DNA from: Phycisphaerae bacterium
Lineage (GTDB): Bacteria; Planctomycetota; Phycisphaerae; UBA1845
Direction: 5' to 3'
Assembly: GCA_029260015.1 (NCBI GenBank)
Contig: JAJDEB010000034.1
Coordinates: 210,031 to 274,030 of the forward strand
DNA: 64,000 nt
Positions 37,070-45,737 of the stretch are shown here, in pieces. The position numbers and the translations under genes are program-made. The stretch's first letter is position 1. Every line of letters starts with the position of its first letter. The notes below the pieces were generated by a model. That model was not told where the DNA came from. It ran no database searches and saw only the letters and a program-made list of their open reading frames with translations.

Positions 37070-40000
37070 ACATCATTCGATTTGCAATTGAGAATCCAGT
37101 CAAAGTGTCGGCCGGGGTTATCCTGCTTCTGCTGTTTGGAACACTGAGTTTCTTCGCGATCCCGGTACAGCTTACGCCCGATGTGGACCAACCTCGAATC
37201 ACCGTCACCACACGCTGGACCGGCGCAAGCCCACAAGAAATTGAAAACGAAATCATCGATCGCCAGGAGCAGAAGCTCAAGAGCGTCACCGGCTTGAAGA
37301 AAATGACGTCTTCGTCAAAGCGCGGCGAAGGTGTGATCACGCTGGAATTTAACGTCGGCGTGGACAAGGACGCCGCAGTACAAGACACGATCGAAAAAAT
37401 TAATCAGGTGGGTTCCTATCCTGAGGAAGTCGATCGCCCGGAGACGAAAGCCGCCGACGCGGCGCTCGATTCGCCAATCTCGTGGCTGATGTTCCGAGCC
37501 GATGTCGATGACATTTCATCGATGTACGACTATGTCGATGACAATGTTCGTCCACTGTTGGAGCGAGTCGATGGCGTTGCGGCAGTTGATATCTATGGCG
37601 GACGCGGGCGCGAAGTGCGCGTCGTCGTCGATGCTCCCAAGATGGTCGCGCGTGGCATCGGGTTTCGTGACCTCGAACGGGCGCTCCGCAGCCAAAACGA
37701 AAACCGATCTGCAGGCACAATTTCCCAGGCAAAACGTGAATATGGCTACCGAACCATTGGCGAGTTCCGCTCGGTCGAAGACGTCGCCAGCACTGTCATC
37801 AAATACGATGCGGGTGGCCCGATCCTTGTCGGCGATGTCGCCAAAGTCGAAATGACCACGCAGAAGCAATATTCCTTTGTGCGATCCAAGGGCGAGTACG
37901 TCCTCGCGTTGCCGGTCCGTCGTGAATCGGGTGCCAACGTCATGACCACGATGGCCGCCCTGAAGAAGAAAATCGTATACATCAACGAAACCGTTTTGGC
38001 TCCGCGCAAGCAAAACATGCGGGTGACCATGAGCTACGACGAAACCGAGTACATCGAATCGTCGATCAACCTCGTCATCAGCAATATTTTCTTTGGCGGA
38101 TTATTGGCAACTGTGGTGCTGTTAATCTTCCTGCGAAGCACCAGCGCCACCTTGATCGTTGCCATGACCATCCCGATTTCGGTCATCGGTGCATTCTTGA
38201 TGGTCACCGTGCTGGGGCGCAATCTCAACGTCATCATGCTTGCGGGTATGGCGTTTGCAGTGGGTATGGTCGTTGACAACGCCGTCGTGGTGCTCGAAAA
38301 TATTTTTCGGCATCGAGAGGCGGGGCTGTCACGGCGCGACGCGGCACTCAAGGGCACGTCGGAAGTCTGGGGGGCGATTCTCGCCAGTACCCTCACAACA
38401 ATCGCGGTGTTCCTGCCCGTGATCTTCATGGAAGAGGAAGCCGGCGAACTCTTTGCAGATATCGCCATTGCGATTTCGACCGCAGTCGCCTTGTCGCTCA
38501 TCATCTCGGTCACGGTTATTCCGACGACCGCAGCAAGAGCGCTTCGGGCATCCAATACCAAGCGACCCGGCTCGGATGAAAACACCGTTTCAGGTTTCGG
38601 CGCGTCTGTTGCGAACCTCGTCAAGCGGATCAACCAGCGTACGACTTCGCGATTGGCAGTTGTAGGAGGATTGACAGCCGTCGCCCTAATTGGGAGTTAC
38701 TTGCTCGTTCCGCCTGCGAGTTACCTGCCCAACGGAAACCGCAACCTCATCTTTGGCGGCTTGCAACTTCCACCGGGTTATTCACTGGATGAGTTGCGCC
38801 GCATCGGTGACGAGATTGAAGCTGAAGCCCGTCCGATCTGGGAGGCAGAAGTCGGATCGGAAGAAGCCAAACACCTGCCGATGGTTCCGATGCAGATCGG
38901 TGACCGACAAACGGGCAAGACCGTCATGGTCCAAGCGCCGCCGATCGACAACTTCTTCTTTGTATCATTTGCTGGCGGCGCATTCGCCGGTTGCAGCAGC
39001 AAAGAGCCCGAAGTCGTCAAACCACTCGCCCAGGTACTCAACCTCGCTGCTTGGAAAATACCAGCGATTCGATGTTACTTCGGACAGTCTGCGCTTTTCG
39101 GAAATTCGCTGGCGGGCGGCAACATCATCGAAATGGAAATGCGCTGCGACAACGAAGCCGACCTGATGAAGGCGGCGAAGGCGTTCATGCCCAAAACGAT
39201 GGAAATCGGCATGCACGCCCAATCAACACCGTCGGCGTTTGACCTGGGTCGGCCCGAATATCAAGCCACCATCGACCGCATGAAAGCCGCCGACGTCGGC
39301 CTGACCGTTTCGGATGTGGGGTTTGCGTTGGAGTCCTGCGTTGAAGGCGCTTTCGCCGGAAACTTCCGCCATAAGGGCGACGAAATCGACTTGGTTATCA
39401 AAGTGGACGGCGCCGAAGGCAGGTCCCTGCGCGAAGTCGCGGAAATCCCCATCTACACGCCCAGCGGCCATGCCATTCCCCTCAGCTCAGTCGTCGAATT
39501 TAATCTTCGATTTGAACCGCAGGAAATTACGCATAGCGAATCAATGAAGTCGATCAAGTTCAGTCTCACACCGCTGCAAGGCGTCGCGCTCGAAGAAGCG
39601 ATGAATCAGATTCAAGAGAAACTGGTTGCTCCGATGCGGGCCGACGGAACGATCAGCAAAGATGTCGTCATCACCATGGAAGGGAATGCCGACAAGCTCG
39701 TGCAAACGCGGCGGGCGCTGATCGGTTCCTATCAGGGATTGCTCACCAGACCTAGCGTGTTCGGACTGGGACCAGTTGCGACGCTGACGCTGCTCACGGT
39801 GGTCCTCATCATTGCAGGTGCATTTGTCGGACGCATGCGTTCAAAGTCTGCGATGTTGATCCTTCCCATGATGTTAATCGCCGCTTTGATCCTGACGACG
39901 TTCGCACTGAACGCGGACTTGGCCCTTGAACTGCTTCAATCGCGCGGCATCCTGGCAGCCGTTGTCACTTACCTATTGATGGCCGCCCTGTTTGAATCAT

Positions 40001-40548
40001 TCGCCTATCCACTGGTCATCATGTTAGCCGTTCCACTCGCAACAGTAGGCGGATTTGCCGGCTTGGCACTCGTTCACTGGTCCACCGCCCGCGACCCCGT
40101 ATCGCCCTTGCAGGAACTCGACGTATTGACCATGCTCGGGTTCATCATCCTCATCGGCATCGTCGTCAACAACGCCATCCTGATCGTTCACCAATCGCTC
40201 AATAACATGCGCGACGGTATGGAACCGCAAGCGGCGATCAGCCACAGCGTCGGCACCCGCGTACGTCCCATCTTCATGACAGCCCTGACGAGCATCGGCG
40301 GAATGCTACCGCTCGTCATCATGCCCGGCTCGGGAAGCGAACTCTATCGCGGGCTCGGCAGCGTGCTGGTCGGCGGGCTGCTTGTCGCGACCGTATTTAC
40401 GCTGTTCGTAATTCCGGCGATGTTTTCATTGTTCGTGGAATTTCGAGCGTTGTTGCGTCCGTCAATTCAACAGGATTCAACCAGAGAAAGCGGTTCCATA
40501 TCGCCCAAGCCTGCGCTGGTTAACGCCTCGGCGGCTGGTACGCCTTAA
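37066..40548 (+). CDS. RND-family efflux permease (AcrB/MdtB/CzcA superfamily) with extra membrane helices
   Basis: The 1160-residue pump has the expected order: helix 1 (KVSAGVILLLLFGTLSFFAI), a porter loop, helices 2-6 with the proton-relay segment GMVVDNAVVVLENI, helix 7, a second porter loop, and the helix 8-12 block with AALFESFAYPLVIMLAVP and PIFMTALTSIGGMLPL. The helix-4 motif keeps one Asp, followed by Asn where AcrB has a second Asp. Between the second porter loop and helix 8, residues about 890-960 contain two extra hydrophobic segments (VATLTLLTVVLIIAGAFVG and MLILPMMLIAALILTTFAL). The substrate is unknown. It is coupled to the adaptor gene upstream. Confidence 0.9.
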   Translation: MNIIRFAIENPVKVSAGVILLLLFGTLSFFAIPVQLTPDVDQPRITVTTRWTGASPQEIENEIIDRQEQKLKSVTGLKKMTSSSKRGEGVITLEFNVGVDKDAAVQDTIEKINQVGSYPEEVDRPETKAADAALDSPISWLMFRADVDDISSMYDYVDDNVRPLLERVDGVAAVDIYGGRGREVRVVVDAPKMVARGIGFRDLERALRSQNENRSAGTISQAKREYGYRTIGEFRSVEDVASTVIKYDAGGPILVGDVAKVEMTTQKQYSFVRSKGEYVLALPVRRESGANVMTTMAALKKKIVYINETVLAPRKQNMRVTMSYDETEYIESSINLVISNIFFGGLLATVVLLIFLRSTSATLIVAMTIPISVIGAFLMVTVLGRNLNVIMLAGMAFAVGMVVDNAVVVLENIFRHREAGLSRRDAALKGTSEVWGAILASTLTTIAVFLPVIFMEEEAGELFADIAIAISTAVALSLIISVTVIPTTAARALRASNTKRPGSDENTVSGFGASVANLVKRINQRTTSRLAVVGGLTAVALIGSYLLVPPASYLPNGNRNLIFGGLQLPPGYSLDELRRIGDEIEAEARPIWEAEVGSEEAKHLPMVPMQIGDRQTGKTVMVQAPPIDNFFFVSFAGGAFAGCSSKEPEVVKPLAQVLNLAAWKIPAIRCYFGQSALFGNSLAGGNIIEMEMRCDNEADLMKAAKAFMPKTMEIGMHAQSTPSAFDLGRPEYQATIDRMKAADVGLTVSDVGFALESCVEGAFAGNFRHKGDEIDLVIKVDGAEGRSLREVAEIPIYTPSGHAIPLSSVVEFNLRFEPQEITHSESMKSIKFSLTPLQGVALEEAMNQIQEKLVAPMRADGTISKDVVITMEGNADKLVQTRRALIGSYQGLLTRPSVFGLGPVATLTLLTVVLIIAGAFVGRMRSKSAMLILPMMLIAALILTTFALNADLALELLQSRGILAAVVTYLLMAALFESFAYPLVIMLAVPLATVGGFAGLALVHWSTARDPVSPLQELDVLTMLGFIILIGIVVNNAILIVHQSLNNMRDGMEPQAAISHSVGTRVRPIFMTALTSIGGMLPLVIMPGSGSELYRGLGSVLVGGLLVATVFTLFVIPAMFSLFVEFRALLRPSIQQDSTRESGSISPKPALVNASAAGTP

Positions 40549-40673
40549 GCTGCCGCAAGCGATAGGCGTTTTCACAAGCACATTCTCGCACCGGCTCGCA
40601 GTACGCAGAAATTCTGATATTATCGCAGCTCGTCAATTTCTAAACACGCACTTGGCACACGAAGGAAACTCCA

Positions 40674-43370
40674 ATGGCAGGCAGCGAAAGTTTCGGCGCG
40701 AAGTCCGTTGTATCAACCCCGATCGGTGATCGAACCATCTATCGACTGGATTCGCTTGGCGATCTGTCAACGATTCCCTACTGCATCAAGGTGTTGCTCG
40801 AAGCCTGCCTGCGCACATGCGATGGTTTCATAGTCACTGAAGATTCGGTCAAGGCGCTTGCCGCGTACGATGCGTCGAACGTCGGCGAAGTTGAGATACC
40901 CTTCAACCCCGGCCGCGTCGTGTTGCAGGATTTCACCGGAGTACCTGCCGTCGTCGATCTCGCAGCGATGCGTTCGGCAATGGTCCGCATGACCGGCGAC
41001 AAAGCATCAGCCAGCAAGGTCAACCCGCTCGTCAAGTGCGACTTGGTCATCGATCACTCCGTACAGGTCGATGCCTTCGCCAACGCGATGGCCCTGACCA
41101 TCAACGGTGAACGCGAATTCGAACGCAATCAGGAACGCTACGAATTTCTCAAGTGGGGTCAGCAGGCATTCGACAACTTCTCAGTCGTTCCGCCAGCCAC
41201 CGGCATCGTTCATCAAGTTAATCTCGAATACCTCGCATCCGTCGTGATGGACAACGACAACACGTTATACCCCGACTCGCTCGTTGGTACGGACAGCCAC
41301 ACGACCATGATCAACGGCCTCGGCGTCGTCGGTTGGGGCGTCGGGGGGATCGAAGCAGAAGCCGTCATGCTCGGTCAGCCGATCTACATGCTCATCCCCG
41401 AAGTCGTCGGTTTCAAACTCACCGGCAAACTTGCCGAAGGTGCAACCGCGACCGACCTCGTCCTCCGCGTCACCGAAATGCTTCGCGCTCATGGCGTCGT
41501 CGGAAAGTTCGTCGAATTCTTCGGACCGGGACTGGCCGACATGCGACTGGCCAACCGCGCCACCATCGCCAACATGGCCCCCGAATACGGCGCGACCGTC
41601 GGGTTTTTCCCCATCGATGAACAAACCACCCGCTACATGCAGTTGACCGGCCGGGATGAAAAACTGATCGAAACTGTCGAATGGTATTGTCGCGAGCAAG
41701 GCCTGTGGCGCGACGATTCGCACAACATCAAATACGCCGAAACGCTCGAACTCGATATGTCATCCGTCGAACCGTCTCTGGCTGGCCCCAAGCGCCCGCA
41801 AGATCGCATCGCCCTTTCGAACATGAAACCGAAATGGAAGCAAACATTGACGGAAGCTGTCGGTGGGCGTGCTAAAGATGAAGGTGCGGTCGCAGTCGCC
41901 GATCCAGGCATGGACGGCGTCGATGTCGAATACGATGGCAGCAAATTCAAACTCGCCCACGGTAGCGTCGTTATTGCCGCGATCACCAGTTGCACGAACA
42001 CGTCGAACCCCGATGTGATGATCGGTGCGGGACTCGTCGCCCGCAAAGCCCGCGCTCTCGGCCTAACGCGAAAGCCATGGGTCAAAACATCGCTCGCACC
42101 GGGCTCCAAGGTCGTCACCGAGTATCTCGATAAATCGAACTTAACGGATGACCTCAACGCCCTCGGGTTCAACCTCGTCGGCTACGGCTGCACGACGTGT
42201 ATCGGTAACAGCGGCCCGGTCCCCGAACCGATCAGCCAAGCCATCAACGAACACGACCTGATCGCCTGCTCGGTGCTTTCGGGCAACCGCAACTTTGAAG
42301 GTCGCATCAGCCCCGACGTGCGCGCCAACTACCTCGCATCACCACCGCTCGTCGTCGCCTACGCCATCGCCGGCACCGTCGACATCGACCTCAGCACCGA
42401 TCCGATCGGCGAAGACGCCAACGGTAACAAGGTCTACCTCGCCGACATTTGGCCGACCCAAAAAGAAATCGACGACGCCGTCGCCGAGAACGTCACCAAG
42501 TCGCAGTTCGTCGAGCAGTACGCCAACGTGCTGCACGGTTCGGACGATTGGCGCGACATCGAAACATCAACCGGCGACCTCTACGATTGGCGCGACACCA
42601 GCACCTACGTTCAGGAACCGCCCTTCTTCATCGGCTTGACGCAGGAGATTCTGCCGATCACGTCGATTGAAGGCGCCCGCTGCCTCGTCAAAGTCGGCGA
42701 CAGTGTCACCACCGACCACATTAGCCCGGCCGGTTCCATCGCCACAGAAAGCCCGGCAGGCAAATACCTGCTCGACAACGGGGTGGCTCGCTCGATGTTC
42801 AACTCGTACGGTTCGCGGCGCGGCAACGATCGCGTGATGACCCGTGGCACGTTCGCAAACGTTCGCGTCCGCAACCAGCTAGCCCCCGGCACCGAAGGCG
42901 GTTGGACGAAGAACCTGCTGACGGGAAACATAGAGAGCATCTACGAGGCATCGCTGGCCTACAAAGAGGCAAACGTCCCGCTAGTCGTGTTAGCCGGCAA
43001 GGATTACGGTATGGGTTCGTCGCGCGACTGGGCGGCAAAAGGAACATTCCTGCTGGGCATCAAAGCCGTCATCGCCGCAAGCTTCGAACGCATCCACCGC
43101 AGCAATCTCGTAGGCATGGGCGTACTGCCGCTATGTTTCAAAGATGGCGAGTCAACCGAAAGCCTGGCCCTGACGGGTGAAGAAACGTTCAGCATCGCCA
43201 TCGACGACAAGGTAACGCCAAGACAAACGATCCAGGTCACCGCCACCAACGCAGGCGGCGAAACCAAAACCTTCGCAACAACCTGCCGAATAGACACACC
43301 AGTAGAAGTAGAGTACTACCGAAACGGAGGAATCCTCCACACAGTTTTAAGAAAGATGGCCAAAACCTAA
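40674..43370 (+). CDS. acnA: Aconitate hydratase A
   Basis: The 898-residue enzyme isomerises citrate and isocitrate in the citric acid cycle. It begins [19 protein letters not shown] like other AcnA/IRP-type proteins and is of normal length. Iron-sulfur ligands are visible in [17 protein letters not shown] and [12 protein letters not shown]; active-site regions include [31 protein letters not shown] and [15 protein letters not shown]. An AAGGAAA ribosome site lies a few bases before the ATG. Codon use is strongly biased toward C-ending codons, as expected for a highly expressed gene. It stands alone and is followed by a pair of hairpins. Confidence 0.96.
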   Translation: MAGSESFGAKSVVSTPIGDRTIYRLDSLGDLSTIPYCIKVLLEACLRTCDGFIVTEDSVKALAAYDASNVGEVEIPFNPGRVVLQDFTGVPAVVDLAAMRSAMVRMTGDKASASKVNPLVKCDLVIDHSVQVDAFANAMALTINGEREFERNQERYEFLKWGQQAFDNFSVVPPATGIVHQVNLEYLASVVMDNDNTLYPDSLVGTDSHTTMINGLGVVGWGVGGIEAEAVMLGQPIYMLIPEVVGFKLTGKLAEGATATDLVLRVTEMLRAHGVVGKFVEFFGPGLADMRLANRATIANMAPEYGATVGFFPIDEQTTRYMQLTGRDEKLIETVEWYCREQGLWRDDSHNIKYAETLELDMSSVEPSLAGPKRPQDRIALSNMKPKWKQTLTEAVGGRAKDEGAVAVADPGMDGVDVEYDGSKFKLAHGSVVIAAITSCTNTSNPDVMIGAGLVARKARALGLTRKPWVKTSLAPGSKVVTEYLDKSNLTDDLNALGFNLVGYGCTTCIGNSGPVPEPISQAINEHDLIACSVLSGNRNFEGRISPDVRANYLASPPLVVAYAIAGTVDIDLSTDPIGEDANGNKVYLADIWPTQKEIDDAVAENVTKSQFVEQYANVLHGSDDWRDIETSTGDLYDWRDTSTYVQEPPFFIGLTQEILPITSIEGARCLVKVGDSVTTDHISPAGSIATESPAGKYLLDNGVARSMFNSYGSRRGNDRVMTRGTFANVRVRNQLAPGTEGGWTKNLLTGNIESIYEASLAYKEANVPLVVLAGKDYGMGSSRDWAAKGTFLLGIKAVIAASFERIHRSNLVGMGVLPLCFKDGESTESLALTGEETFSIAIDDKVTPRQTIQVTATNAGGETKTFATTCRIDTPVEVEYYRNGGILHTVLRKMAKT

Positions 43371-43371
43371 G

Positions 43372-43460
43372 AAGGGTGCCCCGCCCTTCAGGGTGGGGGA
43401 CTGAAAATACGCAAAGCTTTCGGGAAGGGTGGCCCACCTTTTCAAAGGTGGGGGAACCGA
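43372..43460. repeat. Two tandem related hairpins after acnA
   Basis: AAGGGTGCCCCGCCCTTCAG (continuing GGTGGGGGACTGA) begins at 43372, and AAGGGTGGCCCACCTTTTCA (continuing AAGGTGGGGGAACCGA) begins at 43434. Both fold as a CCACC/CCGCCC stem against GGTGGG. The copies are diverged versions of one unit about 62 bp apart. They may end acnA transcription, although no clean T-tract follows, and they resemble a dispersed palindromic repeat. Confidence 0.6.
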
Positions 43461-43536
43461 TGACCGACAAGAAACCACCAAGACTTGACGCCAGACAGAC
43501 AAGTCAGTTTGATAAGCAGCACAACAATTCCAACCC

Positions 43537-43609
43537 GGGCGGTTAGCTCAATTGGCAGAGCGCCTCGCTTACACCGAGGAGGTTACAGGTTCAAGTCCTG
43601 TACCGCCCA
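43537..43609 (+). tRNA. tRNA-Val(UAC)
   Basis: The 73-base sequence folds into a full cloverleaf: acceptor GGGCGGT/ACCGCCC, D arm GCTC/GAGC, anticodon stem CCTCG/CGAGG with loop CTTACAC (anticodon TAC), and T arm ACAGG-TTCAAGT-CCTGT. The discriminator is A. The 3' CCA is not encoded. It lies between acnA and the accessory stretch. Confidence 0.97.
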
Positions 43610-43821
43610 ATTTATGACTCGTCTAACTGACTCTTCCGCGAAACGTGCATGATTGGCATGGAACTCCTTGTACAGAAACCAGAAGAGTGGTTTTCTGAAG
43701 TTTGACGACGTAGCGGTTACAGTAATAAGCCCGATACTTCAAAGCCGGAGGCCACTTACTCTAGGCAATTCGATTGAAACAAGTGACATTTTAAGCAATT
43801 CTTGATTCAGGGTGACGACTG

Positions 43822-44166
43822 ATGAAGCGACTCACGCGAAAAAAAGAAGAACTGGTTGCAGCGCTTGAGAAACTGAGCCCCAAGGAAAAAGAAGAACTCA
43901 AGACTACATTCCATACATTTTGCTCGGGTACAGGACGCCGAGATATCAAGATCCAAACGGGCGACGCTTTTTACGAATGGCTGATTCGTCTTGCGAGTGA
44001 TCCGCAATTCGAACGATTTCTATGTAATGAATTGAATGTTCCCACGCCAGACGATGTAATTATGGGCATTGCAAAACGCGCGAACTTTTGGGCAAGGATT
44101 GCCGTTGGGCTTTCGATACTCGTTCCGCTGCTTCTCTGGTGGCTGTCGAATCGACTCGATTCTTAG
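43822..44166 (+). CDS. Hypothetical tail-anchored protein
   Basis: The 114-residue protein has a charged coiled-coil-like start (KKEELVAALEKLSPKEKEEL), a soluble middle and a C-terminal membrane helix (IAVGLSILVPLLLWWLSNRL). It begins about 210 bases after tRNA-Val and ends 50 bases before the next gene on the same strand. I do not recognise a family. Its place next to a tRNA and an unknown gene suggests an accessory, possibly acquired, pair. Confidence 0.55.
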   Translation: MKRLTRKKEELVAALEKLSPKEKEELKTTFHTFCSGTGRRDIKIQTGDAFYEWLIRLASDPQFERFLCNELNVPTPDDVIMGIAKRANFWARIAVGLSILVPLLLWWLSNRLDS

Positions 44167-44216
44167 ATCAGGTCAAGAGCGAGACTCAACAAGCTACCTT
44201 ACACGAATCAGCGCAA

Positions 44217-44810
44217 ATGAGTTACGACATTGATTTATATTTCGGCGAAGGCGAGTTGCCCGAAAAGGAATATCGCCGTTTCCTGGAGATGTGTCCCCGC
44301 CTTGCTCCAAGCTTGTCATTCCGACGATATTCGCACGTCGGTGATCGCGCATCGCCTACAGAGGAATGGTTTGTATTCGAGGACAATCAGGACATCGAAA
44401 GTGAGGATTGGTCAAGCGACCATCAGGTCAATGTCTTTGTCGAGTTGCACAACAACTCTCCTGACAACGGCCCAGATGTTCGTGTGCGCCACAAAGCTTG
44501 GTCGGTCTCAGTTGAAACTGGGGCCGGTCGAACTGAAATCGGCTTGATGATTCAATTATTGATACCCATAGTCGGATTTGCGTGCTTTCGCGGTTGTATA
44601 CTTGAGGACGTTCAATGCGGGCTGCCGGAAGAACTGAACGAAAAATACTACACAAAGGTCGAAACATATCTCAGTCATACGAAGCGATTGCTCGACAACT
44701 GGAGTCGCTCCTCTGCTTATCCGACCGCGGCCCAACAGGGCTTGGTGGATTCCAAGAATCGGTTGATTGTCCCATCGTGGTTGAAGGAGGAATTGAGCAA
44801 GGACTCGTAG
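44217..44810 (+). CDS. Hypothetical cytosolic protein
   Basis: The 197-residue product starts at ATG 44217 with MSYDIDLYFGEGELPEKEY, an opening style seen in several immunity-like and antitoxin-like small proteins. This is a resemblance only. The middle is rich in acidic and aromatic residues, followed by a short hydrophobic segment (IGLMIQLLIPIVGFACFRG) that could be buried or membrane-facing. A frame open further upstream to 44088 overlaps the previous gene and is rejected. No function is assigned. Confidence 0.55.
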   Translation: MSYDIDLYFGEGELPEKEYRRFLEMCPRLAPSLSFRRYSHVGDRASPTEEWFVFEDNQDIESEDWSSDHQVNVFVELHNNSPDNGPDVRVRHKAWSVSVETGAGRTEIGLMIQLLIPIVGFACFRGCILEDVQCGLPEELNEKYYTKVETYLSHTKRLLDNWSRSSAYPTAAQQGLVDSKNRLIVPSWLKEELSKDS

Positions 44811-44867
44811 AATTATGCTCATGAAGATCAAGATGAACATGTCTTGCGACACAACCGGTCATCGCTC

Positions 44868-45164
44868 ATGAGAATTCCAGTCACAGGAAGCGCGGGGCAC
44901 TTGGGTGAAGCGCTGGTTCGCACGCTTTCGGACCAGGGGCATGTTGTTGTTGGCATCGACATCGCTGAATCCGAACTCACCCACCGCGTCGGCTCCATTG
45001 TCGATCGTTCGTTTGTTGCGGACTGTCTTGCCGGCATCGATGTTGTGCTTCATGCGGCGACGTTGCACAAACCACATGTCGCCACCCATCCTCGGCAGGA
45101 ATTCGTCGACGTGAACATCACCGGCGCGCTCAACCTTTTGGAGGAGGCGGTGGCAGCTTCGTAG
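44868..45164 (+). pseudogene. Truncated NAD-dependent epimerase/dehydratase (SDR) fragment
   Basis: The 98 codons encode only the first part of an extended SDR Rossmann domain: RIPVTGSAGHLGEALVRTL (nucleotide loop TGSAGHLG), VVVGIDIAESE, and ATLHKPHVATHPRQEFVDVN followed by ITGALNLLEEAVAA. Full proteins of this family have about 300 residues and the catalytic YxxxK, both missing here. The TAG stop lies within the left 24-bp inverted repeat of the following cassette, so the break coincides with that element. Sequence right of the cassette does not continue the SDR, so the rest has been lost. Confidence 0.8.
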
Positions 45165-45516
45165 GTCGGGTCATCGACCCGACACTTCAACTAACCGACT
45201 ATCGCATCATTCAATCCAATGCCTGAACCAGATCACATCGCCGCCCATATTCACAGCATTCACAACCGTGAGCAACTTTTGGCAAGCGACACTTGCGGTT
45301 GCTTCTACTGCTTGAAGGTTTTTGCACCCGATGTCATCACAGACTGGATTGATGAACCCGGATTCGAAATTCAAACCGCGCAATGCCCGTATTGTGAAAT
45401 CGATTCTGTTGTCGGCTCGGCTTCCGGTTTTCCGATTACTCGCGAGTTCTTGGCGTGTATGCGTCGGCATTGGTTTTGACGCATGACCGAATTGTCGGGT
45501 CGATGACCCGACCTAC
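45161..45516. mobile_element. 356-bp cassette bounded by perfect 24-bp inverted repeats
   Basis: The left end 45161-45184 and right end 45493-45516 are exact reverse complements over 24 bases. Each end contains its own near-palindrome GTCGGGTCATCGACCCGAC (19 bases; the right copy reads with GA in place of AT at the centre). The interior holds a single 86-codon gene. No transposase is present, so if mobile the unit is non-autonomous. The left end coincides with the stop of the truncated epimerase. Confidence 0.65.
45219..45479 (+). CDS. Small cytoplasmic zinc-finger-like protein
   Basis: The 86-residue protein has CGCFYCLKVFAPDVITDW and CPYCEIDSVVGSASGFPITR, two CxxC-type pairs likely to bind zinc, and ends in an aromatic tail (RRHWF). 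The same pattern (CGCFYC, CPYCGIDSVIGSASGYPIT, HWF) is known to me from a widespread family annotated only as cytoplasmic protein. Its function is unknown. It fills the cassette between the 24-bp inverted repeats. Confidence 0.75.
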   Translation: MPEPDHIAAHIHSIHNREQLLASDTCGCFYCLKVFAPDVITDWIDEPGFEIQTAQCPYCEIDSVVGSASGFPITREFLACMRRHWF

Positions 45517-45737
45517 CACCTGAGCGATGCCCAACGGTGACCTGCGGTGCACACAGCGCACCCTTCCCCCACCCATTCTCGTTCAATCCTGCTGAAACCC
45601 TGCATTTTCAAGCATTTCCCCACTTGTCTGAAAGGTTCTGGGCAATTCTGCCCAATAGCCCCCTGTCAGAACGGCAGGCTGGTTCATGGTGAACCGGCAG
45701 AACAAAACAAAATCAGGATTCACAAAAGGAGCTCCCC

